From: Micrococcales bacterium | GTDB taxonomy: Bacteria; Actinomycetota; Actinomycetes; Actinomycetales; Microbacteriaceae | Length of the DNA: 32,139 bases | Direction of reading: 5' to 3' | Assembly: GCA_947489135.1 (NCBI GenBank) | Contig: CANLCU010000010.1 | Span: 1-32,139 of the forward strand | In this document: positions 7,521 to 17,189 of the stretch, piece after piece | How positions within the stretch are numbered: position 1 is the stretch's first letter | How the letters are laid out: the number at the start of each line of letters is the position of its first letter | Program-made: the position numbers and the translations under genes | Notes under the pieces: model-generated | Told to the model about the DNA's origin: nothing | What the model saw: the letters and a program-made list of their open reading frames with translations, nothing else | The model's database searches: none

Positions 7521-9281
7521 ATGGCTAACGAAACGTTAACAGGTGCTCAAGCAATCGTAAGAAGTCTTGAGCTTCTAGGGGTAACCGACATTTTCGGTTT
7601 ACCTGGTGGAGCAATCCTGCCTACCTATGATCCACTAATGGATTCAACAAAGATTAGACACATCCTTGTTCGTCACGAACAAGGTGCAGGTCACGCAGCT
7701 GAAGGATATGCATCAGCATCAGGAAAACTTGGTGTCTGTATTGCAACCTCTGGGCCAGGGGCAACCAACCTGGTAACAGCTATTGCTGATGCACACATGG
7801 ACTCTGTTCCACTACTTGCAATCACTGGTCAAGTTAACTCAACTTCTATTGGTACCGATGCTTTTCAAGAAGCAGACATTGTTGGTATCACCATGCCAAT
7901 TACTAAGCACTCTTTCCTAGTAACTAAGGCACAAGATATTCCAGGTGTGTTAGCTGCTGCAGTTCTAATTGCAACTACTGGTAGACCAGGTCCTGTTCTT
8001 GTTGACATTGCTAAGGATGCTCAAGTTGGAAAGATGGAATTCATCTGGCCACCTAAGGTAGATCTGCCTGGCTATAAGCCGGTTACTAAGCCTCACGGCA
8101 AGCAGGTTCAAGCTGCTGCTCAACTAATCAAAGAAGCAAAGCGTCCTGTTTTGTATGTTGGTGGAGGAGTAATTAGAGCAGGAGCTTCTAAAGAACTTCT
8201 TGAGCTATCAAAGATTATTGGTGCACCGGTAGTAACAACACTTATGGCAAGAGGTGCTTTCCCAGATTCAAACGAGCAGAACCTTGGTATGCCGGGTATG
8301 CACGGAACTGTTCCTGCCGTTACTGCTCTGCAGAAAAGCGATCTACTAATTACTCTGGGTGCAAGATTTGATGACCGTGTTACAGGTCAGGTAAAGACAT
8401 TTGCTGTTGGAGCAAAAGTTATTCACGTTGATATTGATCCTGCCGAAATTGGCAAGATTCGTTTTGCTGATGTTCCTATCGTTGGTGATGTTAGAGAAGT
8501 TCTAACTGAACTAAATGCAGAACTTATTTCAGAACTAAAGGGAACTAAGCCAGACATTGCTGAGTGGTGGACATTCCTAAATGATTTGAGAACTCGCTAC
8601 CCACTTGGTTACACCCAGCCAGATGATGGCAAGATGTCACCGCAGTATGTAATTAGCCGTATTGGTGAGATCTCAGGACCAGAGGCAGTATTTGCCGCTG
8701 GTGTTGGTCAGCACCAGATGTGGTCAGCTCAGTTCATCAAGTATGAGCGTCCTAACTCATGGTTGAACTCAGGTGGAGCTGGAACTATGGGTTACTCAAT
8801 TCCTGCTGCTATGGGTGCAAAAGTTGCTGAACCAGAACGTCTAGTTTGGGCTATTGATGGCGATGGTTGTTTCCAGATGACTAACCAAGAGTTAGCAACC
8901 TGCACCATCAACAACATTCCAATCAAGGTAGCCATTATTAACAACTCTTCTCTTGGAATGGTTAGACAGTGGCAGACACTGTTCTATAACTCAAGGTATT
9001 CAAATACGGATCTAAACACTGGAACAGACACCATCATGGTTCCTGACTTTGTGAAGCTAGCTGAAGCATATGGCTGCCTTGGTATCAGAGTTGAAAAAGA
9101 AGAAGATGTTGATGCAGCAATCAAGCTAGCTATTGAAACTAACGACCGACCAGTAGTTATCGACTTCATTGTTGGTAGAGATGCAATGGTATGGCCAATG
9201 GTTCCTGCAGGTCTATCAAACGATGCAGTTCAGTTCGCTAGAGATACCAGACCCGTCTGGGAAGAAGGGGAGGAGGAGTAA
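7521..9281 (+). CDS. ilvB: Acetolactate synthase, large (catalytic) subunit
   Basis: A 586-residue thiamine-diphosphate enzyme making acetolactate from pyruvate, or acetohydroxybutyrate from pyruvate and 2-oxobutyrate. The catalytic Glu53 is in [14 protein letters not shown]. The cofactor motif begins at IDGDGCFQM and ends in IINN about 30 residues on. A ribosome site, AAGGATG, precedes the ATG, and only 33 bases separate it from ilvD. The last codons form a GGAGGAG stretch that also acts as the ribosome site for ilvN. Related enzymes (oxalyl-CoA decarboxylase, glyoxylate carboligase) are unlikely given ilvN and ilvC next door. Confidence 0.97.
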   Translation: MANETLTGAQAIVRSLELLGVTDIFGLPGGAILPTYDPLMDSTKIRHILVRHEQGAGHAAEGYASASGKLGVCIATSGPGATNLVTAIADAHMDSVPLLAITGQVNSTSIGTDAFQEADIVGITMPITKHSFLVTKAQDIPGVLAAAVLIATTGRPGPVLVDIAKDAQVGKMEFIWPPKVDLPGYKPVTKPHGKQVQAAAQLIKEAKRPVLYVGGGVIRAGASKELLELSKIIGAPVVTTLMARGAFPDSNEQNLGMPGMHGTVPAVTALQKSDLLITLGARFDDRVTGQVKTFAVGAKVIHVDIDPAEIGKIRFADVPIVGDVREVLTELNAELISELKGTKPDIAEWWTFLNDLRTRYPLGYTQPDDGKMSPQYVISRIGEISGPEAVFAAGVGQHQMWSAQFIKYERPNSWLNSGGAGTMGYSIPAAMGAKVAEPERLVWAIDGDGCFQMTNQELATCTINNIPIKVAIINNSSLGMVRQWQTLFYNSRYSNTDLNTGTDTIMVPDFVKLAEAYGCLGIRVEKEEDVDAAIKLAIETNDRPVVIDFIVGRDAMVWPMVPAGLSNDAVQFARDTRPVWEEGEEE

Positions 9282-9788
9282 ATGTCACATCACGTACTAT
9301 CTCTTCTAGTAGAAGACCGTCCAGGTCTACTAACCCGTGTAGCGGGTCTATTCGCTCGTCGTGGATTCAACATTGAGTCTTTAGCTGTAGGAACTACCGA
9401 AGTTGAAGGCCTATCTCGCATTACAGTAGTTGTAAGTGTTGATGGACTGCCTTTGGAGCAGGTAACTAAGCAGCTGAACAAGCTGATTAACGTAATCAAG
9501 GTTGTTGAACTAGAGCCTGAGACCACTGTGCAGCGCGATCACATGCTTATCAAGGTGAGAACCGATGCTTCATCCAGATCTCAGGTGCTAGAAGCAGTAA
9601 CCTTATTCCGTGCTCGCGTCATCGATGTTGTGAGCGATTCTTTAATTATTGAAGTCACTGGCGAAACAGCAAAACTTCAAGCATTTCTTAAAGTTCTCGA
9701 GCCTTTCGGCATCAAGGAATTGGTGCAGTCAGGTGTATTGGCTATTGGACGAGGTTCAAAGTCAATTACTGAGAAGGTTCTTAAGTAA
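9282..9788 (+). CDS. ilvN: Acetolactate synthase, small (regulatory) subunit
   Basis: A 168-residue regulatory subunit with an N-terminal ACT domain (HVLSLLVEDRPGLLTRVAGL, then FNIESLAVG) and the usual C-terminal domain (about 80-160). It binds valine and controls IlvB. The ATG follows the ilvB stop with no gap, and its ribosome site GGAGGAG lies inside the ilvB coding sequence, which suggests coupled, balanced synthesis of the two subunits. The length matches actinobacterial IlvN/IlvH. Confidence 0.96.
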   Translation: MSHHVLSLLVEDRPGLLTRVAGLFARRGFNIESLAVGTTEVEGLSRITVVVSVDGLPLEQVTKQLNKLINVIKVVELEPETTVQRDHMLIKVRTDASSRSQVLEAVTLFRARVIDVVSDSLIIEVTGETAKLQAFLKVLEPFGIKELVQSGVLAIGRGSKSITEKVLK

Positions 9789-10844
<1,056 letters not shown>

Positions 10845-10857
10845 AGATCAACTAAGT

Positions 10858-10890
10858 AAGCCCTCGTCTTTCGACGGGGGCTTCTTTGTT
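10858..10890 (+). terminator. Rho-independent terminator of the ilvDBNC operon
   Basis: An 11-base-pair stem (10858-10868 with 10873-10883, one T-G pair) closes the loop TTTC and is followed by CTTTGTT. The tail touches the stop codon of the convergent reductase-like gene at 10890-10892, so it may work in both directions. Confidence 0.9.
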
Positions 10891-11426
10891 TAAGCCTTGA
10901 GGGTATAAACCTCTTCAATGATTCCTGAGGAATACTGCTTTTCATCGGAGAGTTTGAATTTGTCATATACAGATTCATCTTCAAAAGCTGGAGTTCCGTT
11001 CCCCAGTTCTTCAGGGCAAACAAACAATCTCATGGTGGTGATCAGGTTCGCTTTGAGTAGTTGTCTAACTACATCGGCTCCTCCCATAACAAAAAGCTTG
11101 CCTGGATGGTTTTCTTCAATGAGTTCAACTACTCGTTCTATTTCACCTCCGGTGAAATAGATGTTCTCTTGGACTACGTTTTCGTAGAGTTCTGGGATAT
11201 GCGTTAGGACGTAGGTGGGTAGGGGCCTAGGACCTTGAACTCCACTTTCGATCTCAAAGTCAAAGGTTGCCCTGCCCTGCAGGATTGCTGAGGAAGTGCT
11301 TACTAGGTTGAAATAGCCGTAGTCTTCCCCAGAAGATAGGTACTTTTCAGCCCAAGACATATCTCCATTAGGGCCTGATAGATAGCCATCGCTTGAGATA
11401 GCTGCGTAGAAGATACGTTCATTCAC
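10890..11426 (-). CDS. RibD C-terminal/dihydrofolate reductase-like protein
   Basis: A 178-residue protein of the RibD-C/DHFR-fold family, which uses NADPH on pterin- or pyrimidine-like substrates. The N terminus IFYAAISSDGYLSGPNG matches the family start (the aaSlDGyia type). LQGRATFDFE sits in the second strand-helix unit, and FVMGGADVVRQLL is the nucleotide-binding glycine pair. It lacks the deaminase half of true RibD. Isolated members of this group are usually annotated only as dihydrofolate reductase family protein, and their substrate is generally unknown. It stands alone between the ilv terminator and divergent serA. The start at 11426 has no obvious ribosome site. Confidence 0.82.
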   Translation of the reverse strand: MNERIFYAAISSDGYLSGPNGDMSWAEKYLSSGEDYGYFNLVSTSSAILQGRATFDFEIESGVQGPRPLPTYVLTHIPELYENVVQENIYFTGGEIERVVELIEENHPGKLFVMGGADVVRQLLKANLITTMRLFVCPEELGNGTPAFEDESVYDKFKLSDEKQYSSGIIEEVYTLKA

Positions 11427-11451
11427 AGTAAAAGACTAGTCATGGCTTGGG

Positions 11452-11457
11452 TAAGAT
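11452..11457 (+). promoter_or_regulatory. Putative -10 element of serA
   Basis: TAAGAT, which would give a leader of about 60 bases. Just downstream lies GAAGCACGCTTC (11459-11470), close to a perfect dyad, which could be an operator or chance. Confidence 0.35.
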
Positions 11458-11517
11458 TGAAGCACGCTTCGCTGTGGCAGCAAACATCCAACCCAACTAA
11501 CTTCGAGGATCTTTACC

Positions 11518-13110
11518 TTGGCTAAACCAATTGTTCTTATTGCTGAAGAGCTTTCACCTGCAACCGTTGAAGCTCTAGGGCCAGACTTTGAAGTGCGTAA
11601 CGTTGATGGCACTGACCGCAAAGCACTTCTTAAAGAGCTTGCTACCGCTAATGCAATCCTTGTTCGTTCAGCTACTCAGGTTGACGCGGAGGCTATCGCA
11701 GCTGCTCCTAACTTGAAGGTAATTGCTAGAGCAGGTGTTGGTCTAGACAACGTTGACATCAAGGCTGCTACTAATGCAGGTGTAATGGTTGTCAATGCTC
11801 CAACCTCAAACGTTATTTCAGCTGCTGAACTTGCTATTGCTCACATCTTCTCTCTTGCTCGCTTTGTTCCGGATGCTAATGCTTCGCTCAAGGCAGGAAA
11901 ATGGCAGAGATCTAAGTTCACCGGTATCGAACTGTATGAAAAGACCATCGGAATTGTTGGTCTTGGTCGTATTGGAACTCTAGTTGCTCAAAGACTAAGT
12001 GGTTTTGGAACAACTTTGATTGGCTATGACCCTTATGTAACTCAGGTAAGAGCAGAGCAGATGGGTGTTGAACTTGTTTCTCTAGAAGAACTAATGAAGA
12101 GATCTGATTTCATTACTATTCACATCCCTAAAACTCCTGAGACCACAGGTCTTATCAGTACAGAACAGTTTGCAATTGCTAAACCTAATCTTCGTATTGT
12201 CAACGCATCTCGCGGTGGCATCATCGATGAAGATGCTCTATATGCTGCATTGAAGTCAAACCGTATTGCTGGAGCAGGACTAGATGTGTTCGTGAATGAA
12301 CCTCCAACAGGTTCACCTCTACTAGAACTAGAAAACATTATTGTTACTCCTCACCTAGGTGCTTCTACTGATGAAGCTCAGGAGAAGGCAGGTATCTCTG
12401 TTGCTAAGAGCGTAAGACTTGCTCTTGCGGGAGATTTAGTTCCTGATGCAGTGAACGTTGCTGGTGGAGTTATTGACGCTGCTGTTAGACCAGGAATTGC
12501 ACTCATGGAAAATATGGGACAGCTGCTGTTTGCTATTTCAGGTGGCAACGTAGCTTCTATTGAAGTTGAAGTAAGAGGAGAGATTGCATCTCTTGATGTT
12601 TCAGTATTGAAACTTGCTGGTCTAAAGGGCTTCTATCAGAATGCTGTTACAGAGCAGGTTTCTTATGTGAATGCACCGCTAATGGCTGAATCTAGGGGAG
12701 TAGATGTAAAGCTCTCAGTTGATGCCAACAGTGATGAATACAGAAATGTAACAACCATTAGAGCAGTCCTTGCTGATGGAACAACCTCATCTGTTTCAGG
12801 AACAGTTATCGGACCTAAACTTCAGCAGAAGATCGTGAACCTAAACGGTTATGACGTTGAACTTGCTATGGCAGAGCACCTAGTAATGATGGTCTATGCA
12901 GATAGACCAGGAATCGTTGCTGTTTACGGAAAAGCATTTGCTGAGAACAACATCAACATTGCTGCAATGCAGATAGCTAGAAACTCTAAGGGCGGCAAAG
13001 CTCTATCTGTGATCACCGTTGACTCTAAGGTCGATGCTGAAGTACTAGAGGCAGTAAGAGTTGCTATTGAAGCAGATGTATTGAAGGCAATAGATCTAAA
13101 ACTTGACTAA
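11518..13110 (+). CDS. serA: D-3-phosphoglycerate dehydrogenase
   Basis: A 530-residue long-form enzyme catalysing the first step of serine synthesis. The NAD-binding motif is [13 protein letters not shown] near residue 145. Catalytic-domain signatures include [13 protein letters not shown] and the closing [13 protein letters not shown] near residue 280. An intervening domain and a C-terminal ACT domain (starting [14 protein letters not shown]) complete the actinobacterial architecture, in which serine usually inhibits through the ACT domain. The start is TTG with GAGG about eight bases upstream. It stands alone, without serB or serC. Confidence 0.95.
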   Translation: MAKPIVLIAEELSPATVEALGPDFEVRNVDGTDRKALLKELATANAILVRSATQVDAEAIAAAPNLKVIARAGVGLDNVDIKAATNAGVMVVNAPTSNVISAAELAIAHIFSLARFVPDANASLKAGKWQRSKFTGIELYEKTIGIVGLGRIGTLVAQRLSGFGTTLIGYDPYVTQVRAEQMGVELVSLEELMKRSDFITIHIPKTPETTGLISTEQFAIAKPNLRIVNASRGGIIDEDALYAALKSNRIAGAGLDVFVNEPPTGSPLLELENIIVTPHLGASTDEAQEKAGISVAKSVRLALAGDLVPDAVNVAGGVIDAAVRPGIALMENMGQLLFAISGGNVASIEVEVRGEIASLDVSVLKLAGLKGFYQNAVTEQVSYVNAPLMAESRGVDVKLSVDANSDEYRNVTTIRAVLADGTTSSVSGTVIGPKLQQKIVNLNGYDVELAMAEHLVMMVYADRPGIVAVYGKAFAENNINIAAMQIARNSKGGKALSVITVDSKVDAEVLEAVRVAIEADVLKAIDLKLD

Positions 13111-13134
13111 TGTCTCCTAATGCGGACGTATACT
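13103..13134 (+). promoter_or_regulatory. Putative promoter of the secreted/membrane protein pair
   Basis: TTGACT (13103-13108) overlaps the end of serA, and TATACT (13129-13134) follows after a long 20-base spacer. The hexamers are good but the spacing is not, so TATACT is the safer half. A purine-rich ribosome site, GAGAAGGGGG, precedes the GTG at 13158. Confidence 0.4.
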
Positions 13135-13157
13135 GAAGATAACGAGAAGGGGGAATA

Positions 13158-14219
13158 GTGAAAAAAACTTTTTCAGTAGCATTAGTTAGCCTCACGCTAA
13201 TCGCGGGTGGATCGCCTATTTTGCAAATAGAAGCAGCTGTCGAAACGGTCGAAGTCGGAGAGGCCACGGTAGAAATTGAAAGACTTGGTTCGCAAGTATC
13301 AATTTACGTGGAGGACATGCCTGAGGGTGGCGAGCTAACTGTCGCTAGAGGGTCGGTCGAAGTTGAGGAGACCTCCGAGGGGGTGTACAAGGACAAGTTG
13401 CCCACAAACTCATCAACTGGACTCTACACTCTGTCACTAGAGACTCCGGTGACCTTGGACTCTGACCTTGTATCTAAAGGCGTTATTGACGCTAAGGATG
13501 TAGAGGCCTATGTCAATTTAGACGTCGTTACCACTTTCATTCCCACTTCAGAGGCAGACTCACAGGCCGCATTCGCAGCAACGGCTCTGCCTTCACGAAC
13601 AAGGTTTAGATATCAGACTTTCATCGCAGAAGCATTTGCCCCAGCGCCTCCACCTGCATGTGCTCCTGTTCCAACAAACAACATCCTAGTTTTCGCTAGA
13701 TTTCTAGGTGACAATAGAAGCTGGGATCCTGACTCAAATTCCTATAAGACTCGGTCTGACGTAGTGGTTGATTGGGGAGCAGGCGGCACAATTACACCTG
13801 AATTCTCTGTTGGCGAAACAACTCGGATAACGGACTACGTTTATTTACCTGTACCTGTTCCAGTCACCGTAGTCCATAAAAAAACTGCGAGCTCAGAAGG
13901 CATGAAGTTGATTAGAGGGGAAATGTCCTCCGACTACGTGTCATTCCGCATTACCAGCGAGGTGACTAATCCTCTTTGCATAGACTTGTTTACCAAAGGT
14001 ATAAGTTATTCTTTTTCGTTTTACGTCCAAAGAGAAGGCCGATTTGTTGTGAAAGGCACAATGCTGAGAGTGCCAAATCACGAACTCTACACAAGAAACA
14101 ACGTAGCTTCATCTTGGAGAAATCTCTTTCAGGTTACTAACCAAGGCTTCCAATGTCTCTTTGAATGGTCATGGGACTGTGACTACGAGAAGTACATCGC
14201 TGGGGATTTAGTCCCATGA
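13158..14219 (+). CDS. Secreted protein of unknown function
   Basis: A 353-residue protein that I do not recognise with confidence. Residues 1-26 form a Sec signal peptide: KK, a hydrophobic core, and probable cleavage after EA in QIEAAVET. Residues 30-145 are acidic and rich in beta-type sequence (EVGEATVEIERLGSQVSIYV). Residues 148-205 contain RYQTFIAEAF, a proline-rich turn with Cys168, and GDNRSWDPDSNSYKTR, which faintly recalls uncharacterised secreted actinobacterial proteins with GDnR-type motifs (possibly DUF3238-like; unverified). The rest is strand-rich, with Cys274, Cys333 and Cys341 and a Trp-rich end. The start is GTG. Codon choice is more mixed than in neighbouring metabolic genes. 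Its stop overlaps the next gene in ATGA, so the two are probably co-translated. Confidence 0.75.
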   Translation: MKKTFSVALVSLTLIAGGSPILQIEAAVETVEVGEATVEIERLGSQVSIYVEDMPEGGELTVARGSVEVEETSEGVYKDKLPTNSSTGLYTLSLETPVTLDSDLVSKGVIDAKDVEAYVNLDVVTTFIPTSEADSQAAFAATALPSRTRFRYQTFIAEAFAPAPPPACAPVPTNNILVFARFLGDNRSWDPDSNSYKTRSDVVVDWGAGGTITPEFSVGETTRITDYVYLPVPVPVTVVHKKTASSEGMKLIRGEMSSDYVSFRITSEVTNPLCIDLFTKGISYSFSFYVQREGRFVVKGTMLRVPNHELYTRNNVASSWRNLFQVTNQGFQCLFEWSWDCDYEKYIAGDLVP

Positions 14220-14749
14220 TTTTCGTAAAGTATTCAATGACTTTCAAAATACTGCTTGTCGGCACAGTTTTGGCAACAATCTTTGAAATCGGAGTCTTGA
14301 TTGAAGGCAAGGGAAACCCCTTTCCAGCGGTACTTGCCAGTTGGTTCAACCACATTATTAGCACCATTCCCTTTACACCCGGTGATCCTTATTCAGTTGC
14401 TTGGGCTCTAACCAACGGATTCTTCTTCTACGGGTCATTTGGTTGTTTGATTGTCATTCAGCGCTTCATTAGCAATGGCTCATTCGTCAAGACTGATTGG
14501 AAAACTGTTCTCGTTGTGCTTTTACTCTTAGCTTTTTCTATCGCTACCATTTGGCACTATGTGGACATGTTTGTGAACCAAGAGCGAAAGTGGTTTTATG
14601 AAAAAGGTAAAGTATTCGCTACCTCAAAGAGCCAATGGGCATTCAACGCCTACGACCACTTCATTGCAATTGCCATGCTGATTCAGATTGCTCAGGCGAC
14701 TGTACTTACGGCCCTAAAGGGAGGCTTCAAAAGACAGGTCTCGACCTGA
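14216..14749 (+). CDS. Four-helix membrane protein of unknown function
   Basis: A 177-residue protein with four likely transmembrane segments near residues 11-30, 62-82, 96-113 and 146-166. The first loop holds NPFPAVLASWFNHIISTIP. The loop between helices 3 and 4 is charged and aromatic (NQERKWFYEKGKVF). I recognise no family. The ATG overlaps the stop of the secreted-protein gene by 4 bases; an internal ATG at 14237 is a less likely start. The 3' end runs 36 bases into the convergent rhodanese gene. The context suggests it works with the secreted protein at the membrane, which is inference. Confidence 0.7.
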   Translation: MIFVKYSMTFKILLVGTVLATIFEIGVLIEGKGNPFPAVLASWFNHIISTIPFTPGDPYSVAWALTNGFFFYGSFGCLIVIQRFISNGSFVKTDWKTVLVVLLLLAFSIATIWHYVDMFVNQERKWFYEKGKVFATSKSQWAFNAYDHFIAIAMLIQIAQATVLTALKGGFKRQVST

Positions 14750-15031
14750 ATTAGCCCAACCATCTGTTCCACCAGCTACTGAAACTACGTCATAGCCTTG
14801 GGCTTCTAGGTAGTTGGCTACAGTCATAGATCTGCCGCCTGAACGACAGATGATGAAGATTCTTGCTCCATCATCTAGTTTGTCTAGGTTCTCTGCCACA
14901 TCATTCATAGGAATGTGGTGAGCATTAGGAACATGGCCTTCTTGCCATTCATGGTCTTCTCTAACGTCAAGGACAAAGCCTCCTCGATCAATAACATCGG
15001 CTAGTTCATCTAGTGTTACTTCGGTTGCCAT
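14714..15031 (-). CDS. Single-domain rhodanese (sulfurtransferase)
   Basis: A 105-residue single-domain rhodanese of the GlpE/PspE size class, which moves sulfane sulfur to thiol acceptors. FVLDVREDHEWQEGHVPNAHHIP is split over the usual strand-helix start, and the active-site loop is CRSGGRS with Cys62. A good ribosome site, AGGAGC, precedes the ATG. It is cytoplasmic, with no signal peptide. It lies back to back with a rhodanese-like lipoprotein gene lacking the cysteine. The last 36 bases overlap the convergent membrane-protein gene. Confidence 0.92.
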   Translation of the reverse strand: MATEVTLDELADVIDRGGFVLDVREDHEWQEGHVPNAHHIPMNDVAENLDKLDDGARIFIICRSGGRSMTVANYLEAQGYDVVSVAGGTDGWANSGRDLSFEASL

Positions 15032-15054
15032 TAGAGCTCCTGTTCTTTTCCTAT

Positions 15055-15060
15055 ATCTTA
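15055..15060 (-). promoter_or_regulatory. Putative -10 element of the rhodanese gene
   Basis: Minus strand TAAGAT, about 23 bases upstream of the ATG, leaving a short leader that holds AGGAGC. Confidence 0.35.
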
Positions 15061-15077
15061 ACTAAATCTGGTTGGAC

Positions 15078-15083
15078 TATTCT
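15078..15083 (+). promoter_or_regulatory. Putative -10 element of the lipoprotein/methyltransferase pair
   Basis: TATTCT, with a leader of about 20 bases containing GAAAGGG before the ATG at 15110. This position makes the upstream TTG at 15083 an unlikely start. Confidence 0.35.
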
Positions 15084-15109
15084 TGAAATACGTACTTGAA
15101 AGGGTTGAA

Positions 15110-15472
15110 ATGAAGAAATTGCAGGTTTCTATTGCTGCACTTTTAGCCTTAGTTTTACTAACTAGCTTGAGTGCATGTGCTCCAGCCAAACTCAGCATGG
15201 ATAACGTCACAGAGATTATTGATACTCGTACAGCCGAGGAATACAACAAGTCACACATCGTTGGGGCAATAAACATTGAGATGGCAACCGGGGGCTTCAT
15301 TGCTCAGGCTGTTGAAGTTGAAAACAAGGGAACCATCTATGTTTATGGAGAAACAGTAGAAGAAGCTGCAGAAGCAGTTGTAAACATGAGAGAACTTGGC
15401 TTCAAGAGCGTATTAAACATTGGCACATTCGCTGATGCTCAGAATGTTCTTCCACTCAAAGTGAATAAGTAA
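15110..15472 (+). CDS. Rhodanese-like lipoprotein lacking the catalytic cysteine
   Basis: A 120-residue lipoprotein. A type II signal peptide (MKKLQVS, hydrophobic core) ends in the lipobox LSAC with lipid-bearing Cys23. The mature part follows the rhodanese pattern: EIIDTRTAEEYNKSHIVGAI at the start, then the strand IYVYG where the active-site Cys loop should be, then LGFKSVLNIG. The loop reads YGETVEE, with no cysteine, so sulfur transfer by the usual mechanism is not expected; a binding role on the outer face of the membrane is possible. I start at 15110, not 15083, because GAAAGGG precedes this ATG and the signal peptide then begins normally. Its stop shares a base with the methyltransferase start. 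Confidence 0.82.
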   Translation: MKKLQVSIAALLALVLLTSLSACAPAKLSMDNVTEIIDTRTAEEYNKSHIVGAINIEMATGGFIAQAVEVENKGTIYVYGETVEEAAEAVVNMRELGFKSVLNIGTFADAQNVLPLKVNK

Positions 15473-16089
15473 TGGATTCAACTACCTGGGATCAGAAGTA
15501 TTCAACAGACGAGTTCATCTATACCAAGATTGAAAACAGATTCGTTGTTGAACTCTGCAAAGACCTAGATGGAACCAACAAGAAAGCTATTGATCTAGCC
15601 GGTGGTGAAGGTAGAAACAGCGTTTGGTTAGCGAAGCGTGGTTGGCAGGTAGAGAACATTGATTTCTCACAAGTGGCCTTAGATAAGTACTTTCAGTTCG
15701 CTAAAGAAGAGGGAGTTGAAGATAACTGTCTTGCTACCTGCTCAGCTGGAGAGTCTTTTGTTCCGAAACTAGATTCTGCTGAACTGGCTGTTATTGCCTA
15801 CTTGCAGATACCCGAAGCAAATCTAGAAGTTGCTATTCGAAGACTAAGTTCACATGTTGCCCCAGGCGGAAATCTGGTTGGAGTATGGCATTCAAGAGAG
15901 AATCTAGAAGGTGGTTTTGGTGGCCCTAGAGATCCTCAGGTCCTACCTAATGTTGAGACCATCACTAAAGCCTTGGAAGGAACTGGGCTTCAGATCGAGG
16001 TTCTAGAGAACCGAGATGGTCAAATCCAGACTAAAGAAGGCTTGAAGCCTTCAGTTACCTTAGTTTTATTGGCTCACAGACCCCTCTAG
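15472..16089 (+). CDS. SAM-dependent methyltransferase (class I)
   Basis: A 205-residue class I methyltransferase resembling TehB and related small enzymes. Motif I is DLAGGEGRNSVWLAKRGW (41-58), followed by the acidic end of strand 2 in VENIDFS (Asp64). The N-terminal WDQKYSTDEFIY is typical of this group. LAVIAYLQIPEANL is the motif IV region, and HVAPGGNLVGV closes the core. The ATG shares the last A of the lipoprotein stop (TAATG), so the two are co-translated. The substrate is unknown; tellurite/thiol and small-molecule methylation are known for relatives. Confidence 0.85.
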   Translation: MDSTTWDQKYSTDEFIYTKIENRFVVELCKDLDGTNKKAIDLAGGEGRNSVWLAKRGWQVENIDFSQVALDKYFQFAKEEGVEDNCLATCSAGESFVPKLDSAELAVIAYLQIPEANLEVAIRRLSSHVAPGGNLVGVWHSRENLEGGFGGPRDPQVLPNVETITKALEGTGLQIEVLENRDGQIQTKEGLKPSVTLVLLAHRPL

Positions 16090-16138
16090 GGATACTCCTC
16101 TCAAGTAAAGTTATAGAAAACGAGTAGGAATAAACCAA

Positions 16139-17176
16139 GTGTCTAAGCAAATAAACATAGGTGTCATCGGTGGGGACGGTATTGGTCCTGAGGTCACAGC
16201 AGTAGCTCTTGAGGCAATGAACCTGGCTACTCGCGGTTCAGGTGTTGAGTTTGTAACTACCGAATATGACCTTGGTGCTAAAAGATATGCAGCTACCGGT
16301 GAAATCCTTACCGATAAGGACATGGAGTCTCTAAAGAGCCATGATGCCATCTTGCTAGGAGCAATTGGTGATCCAAGTGTTCCATCAGGTGTTCTAGAGC
16401 GTGGACTACTTCTAAAACTTAGATTCAGCTTTGATCACTTCATCAACCTACGTCCAACCAAGTTATACCCAGGTGTTATTAGTCCATTGGCTGAGCCAGG
16501 CAACGTTGACTTTGTTGTTGTTCGTGAAGGCACCGAAGGTGCTTATGTTGGTAATGGTGGTTCTATTCGTGTTGGCACAGAAAATGAAGTTGCTAACGAG
16601 ACTTCAGTGAACACCAAGTTCGGCGTTGAGAGAACAGTTAGATATGCATTTGAGTTAGCTGCTAACCGTGAGCGTAAGAAGCTAACCCTTGTTCATAAGC
16701 ACAACGTATTAGTAAATGCTGGTTGGTTATGGCAGAGAACTGTTGATGAAGTTGCTCAAGAATTCCCTGCAGTAACAGTTGATTACCTACACATTGATGC
16801 TGCAACCATCTTCATGGTTACTGACCCTGAGAGATTTGATGTCATTGTCACAGACAACCTCTTTGGTGATATCTTGACTGACCTTGCTGCTGCTATTGGT
16901 GGAGGCATCGGTATTGCTGCTTCAGGAAACATTAACCCAACTGGAGCATTCCCTTCAATGTTTGAACCAGTTCATGGTTCAGCTCCTGACATTGCGGGTA
17001 AGGGTTTAGCAGATCCAACAGCTGCTGTTCTATCAGCAGCGATGCTTTTGGATTACCTAGGTAACCCGGTTGCTGCAGCAAGAATTGAAAGAGCTGTTGC
17101 AATTGATCTATCAACCCGTGGTGATGCAAAGAGGTCAACTGCTGAAATAGCTCAAAGTATTTTCGCTCAACTTTAG
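16139..17176 (+). CDS. leuB: 3-isopropylmalate dehydrogenase
   Basis: A 345-residue NAD-dependent beta-decarboxylating dehydrogenase of leucine synthesis. GGDGIGPEV is at the N terminus. The substrate and metal aspartates lie in [21 protein letters not shown], and the NAD-binding stretch [11 protein letters not shown] follows. Its length fits the IPMDH form of actinobacteria; isocitrate and tartrate dehydrogenases are close relatives, but ilvE downstream supports LeuB. The start is GTG with AGGA upstream. The 49-base gap before it is the only obvious site for its promoter. Confidence 0.93.
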   Translation: MSKQINIGVIGGDGIGPEVTAVALEAMNLATRGSGVEFVTTEYDLGAKRYAATGEILTDKDMESLKSHDAILLGAIGDPSVPSGVLERGLLLKLRFSFDHFINLRPTKLYPGVISPLAEPGNVDFVVVREGTEGAYVGNGGSIRVGTENEVANETSVNTKFGVERTVRYAFELAANRERKKLTLVHKHNVLVNAGWLWQRTVDEVAQEFPAVTVDYLHIDAATIFMVTDPERFDVIVTDNLFGDILTDLAAAIGGGIGIAASGNINPTGAFPSMFEPVHGSAPDIAGKGLADPTAAVLSAAMLLDYLGNPVAAARIERAVAIDLSTRGDAKRSTAEIAQSIFAQL

Positions 17177-17189
17177 AAAGAGTAGATAA

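Noticed and set aside
11427-11517. serA leader as a possible riboswitch or small RNA
   Set aside because: About 60 bases with one short imperfect dyad; no recognisable riboswitch core or terminator.
14735-14748. Inverted repeat CAGGTC-TC-GACCTG in the overlap of the membrane-protein and rhodanese genes
   Set aside because: The two-base loop cannot form an RNA hairpin and the site lies in coding sequence of both genes; likely chance, although an operator cannot be excluded.
15083-15109. TTG start for the rhodanese-like lipoprotein
   Set aside because: The added nine residues precede a normal lipoprotein signal peptide, and the TTG overlaps a probable -10 box; ATG at 15110 has a ribosome site.
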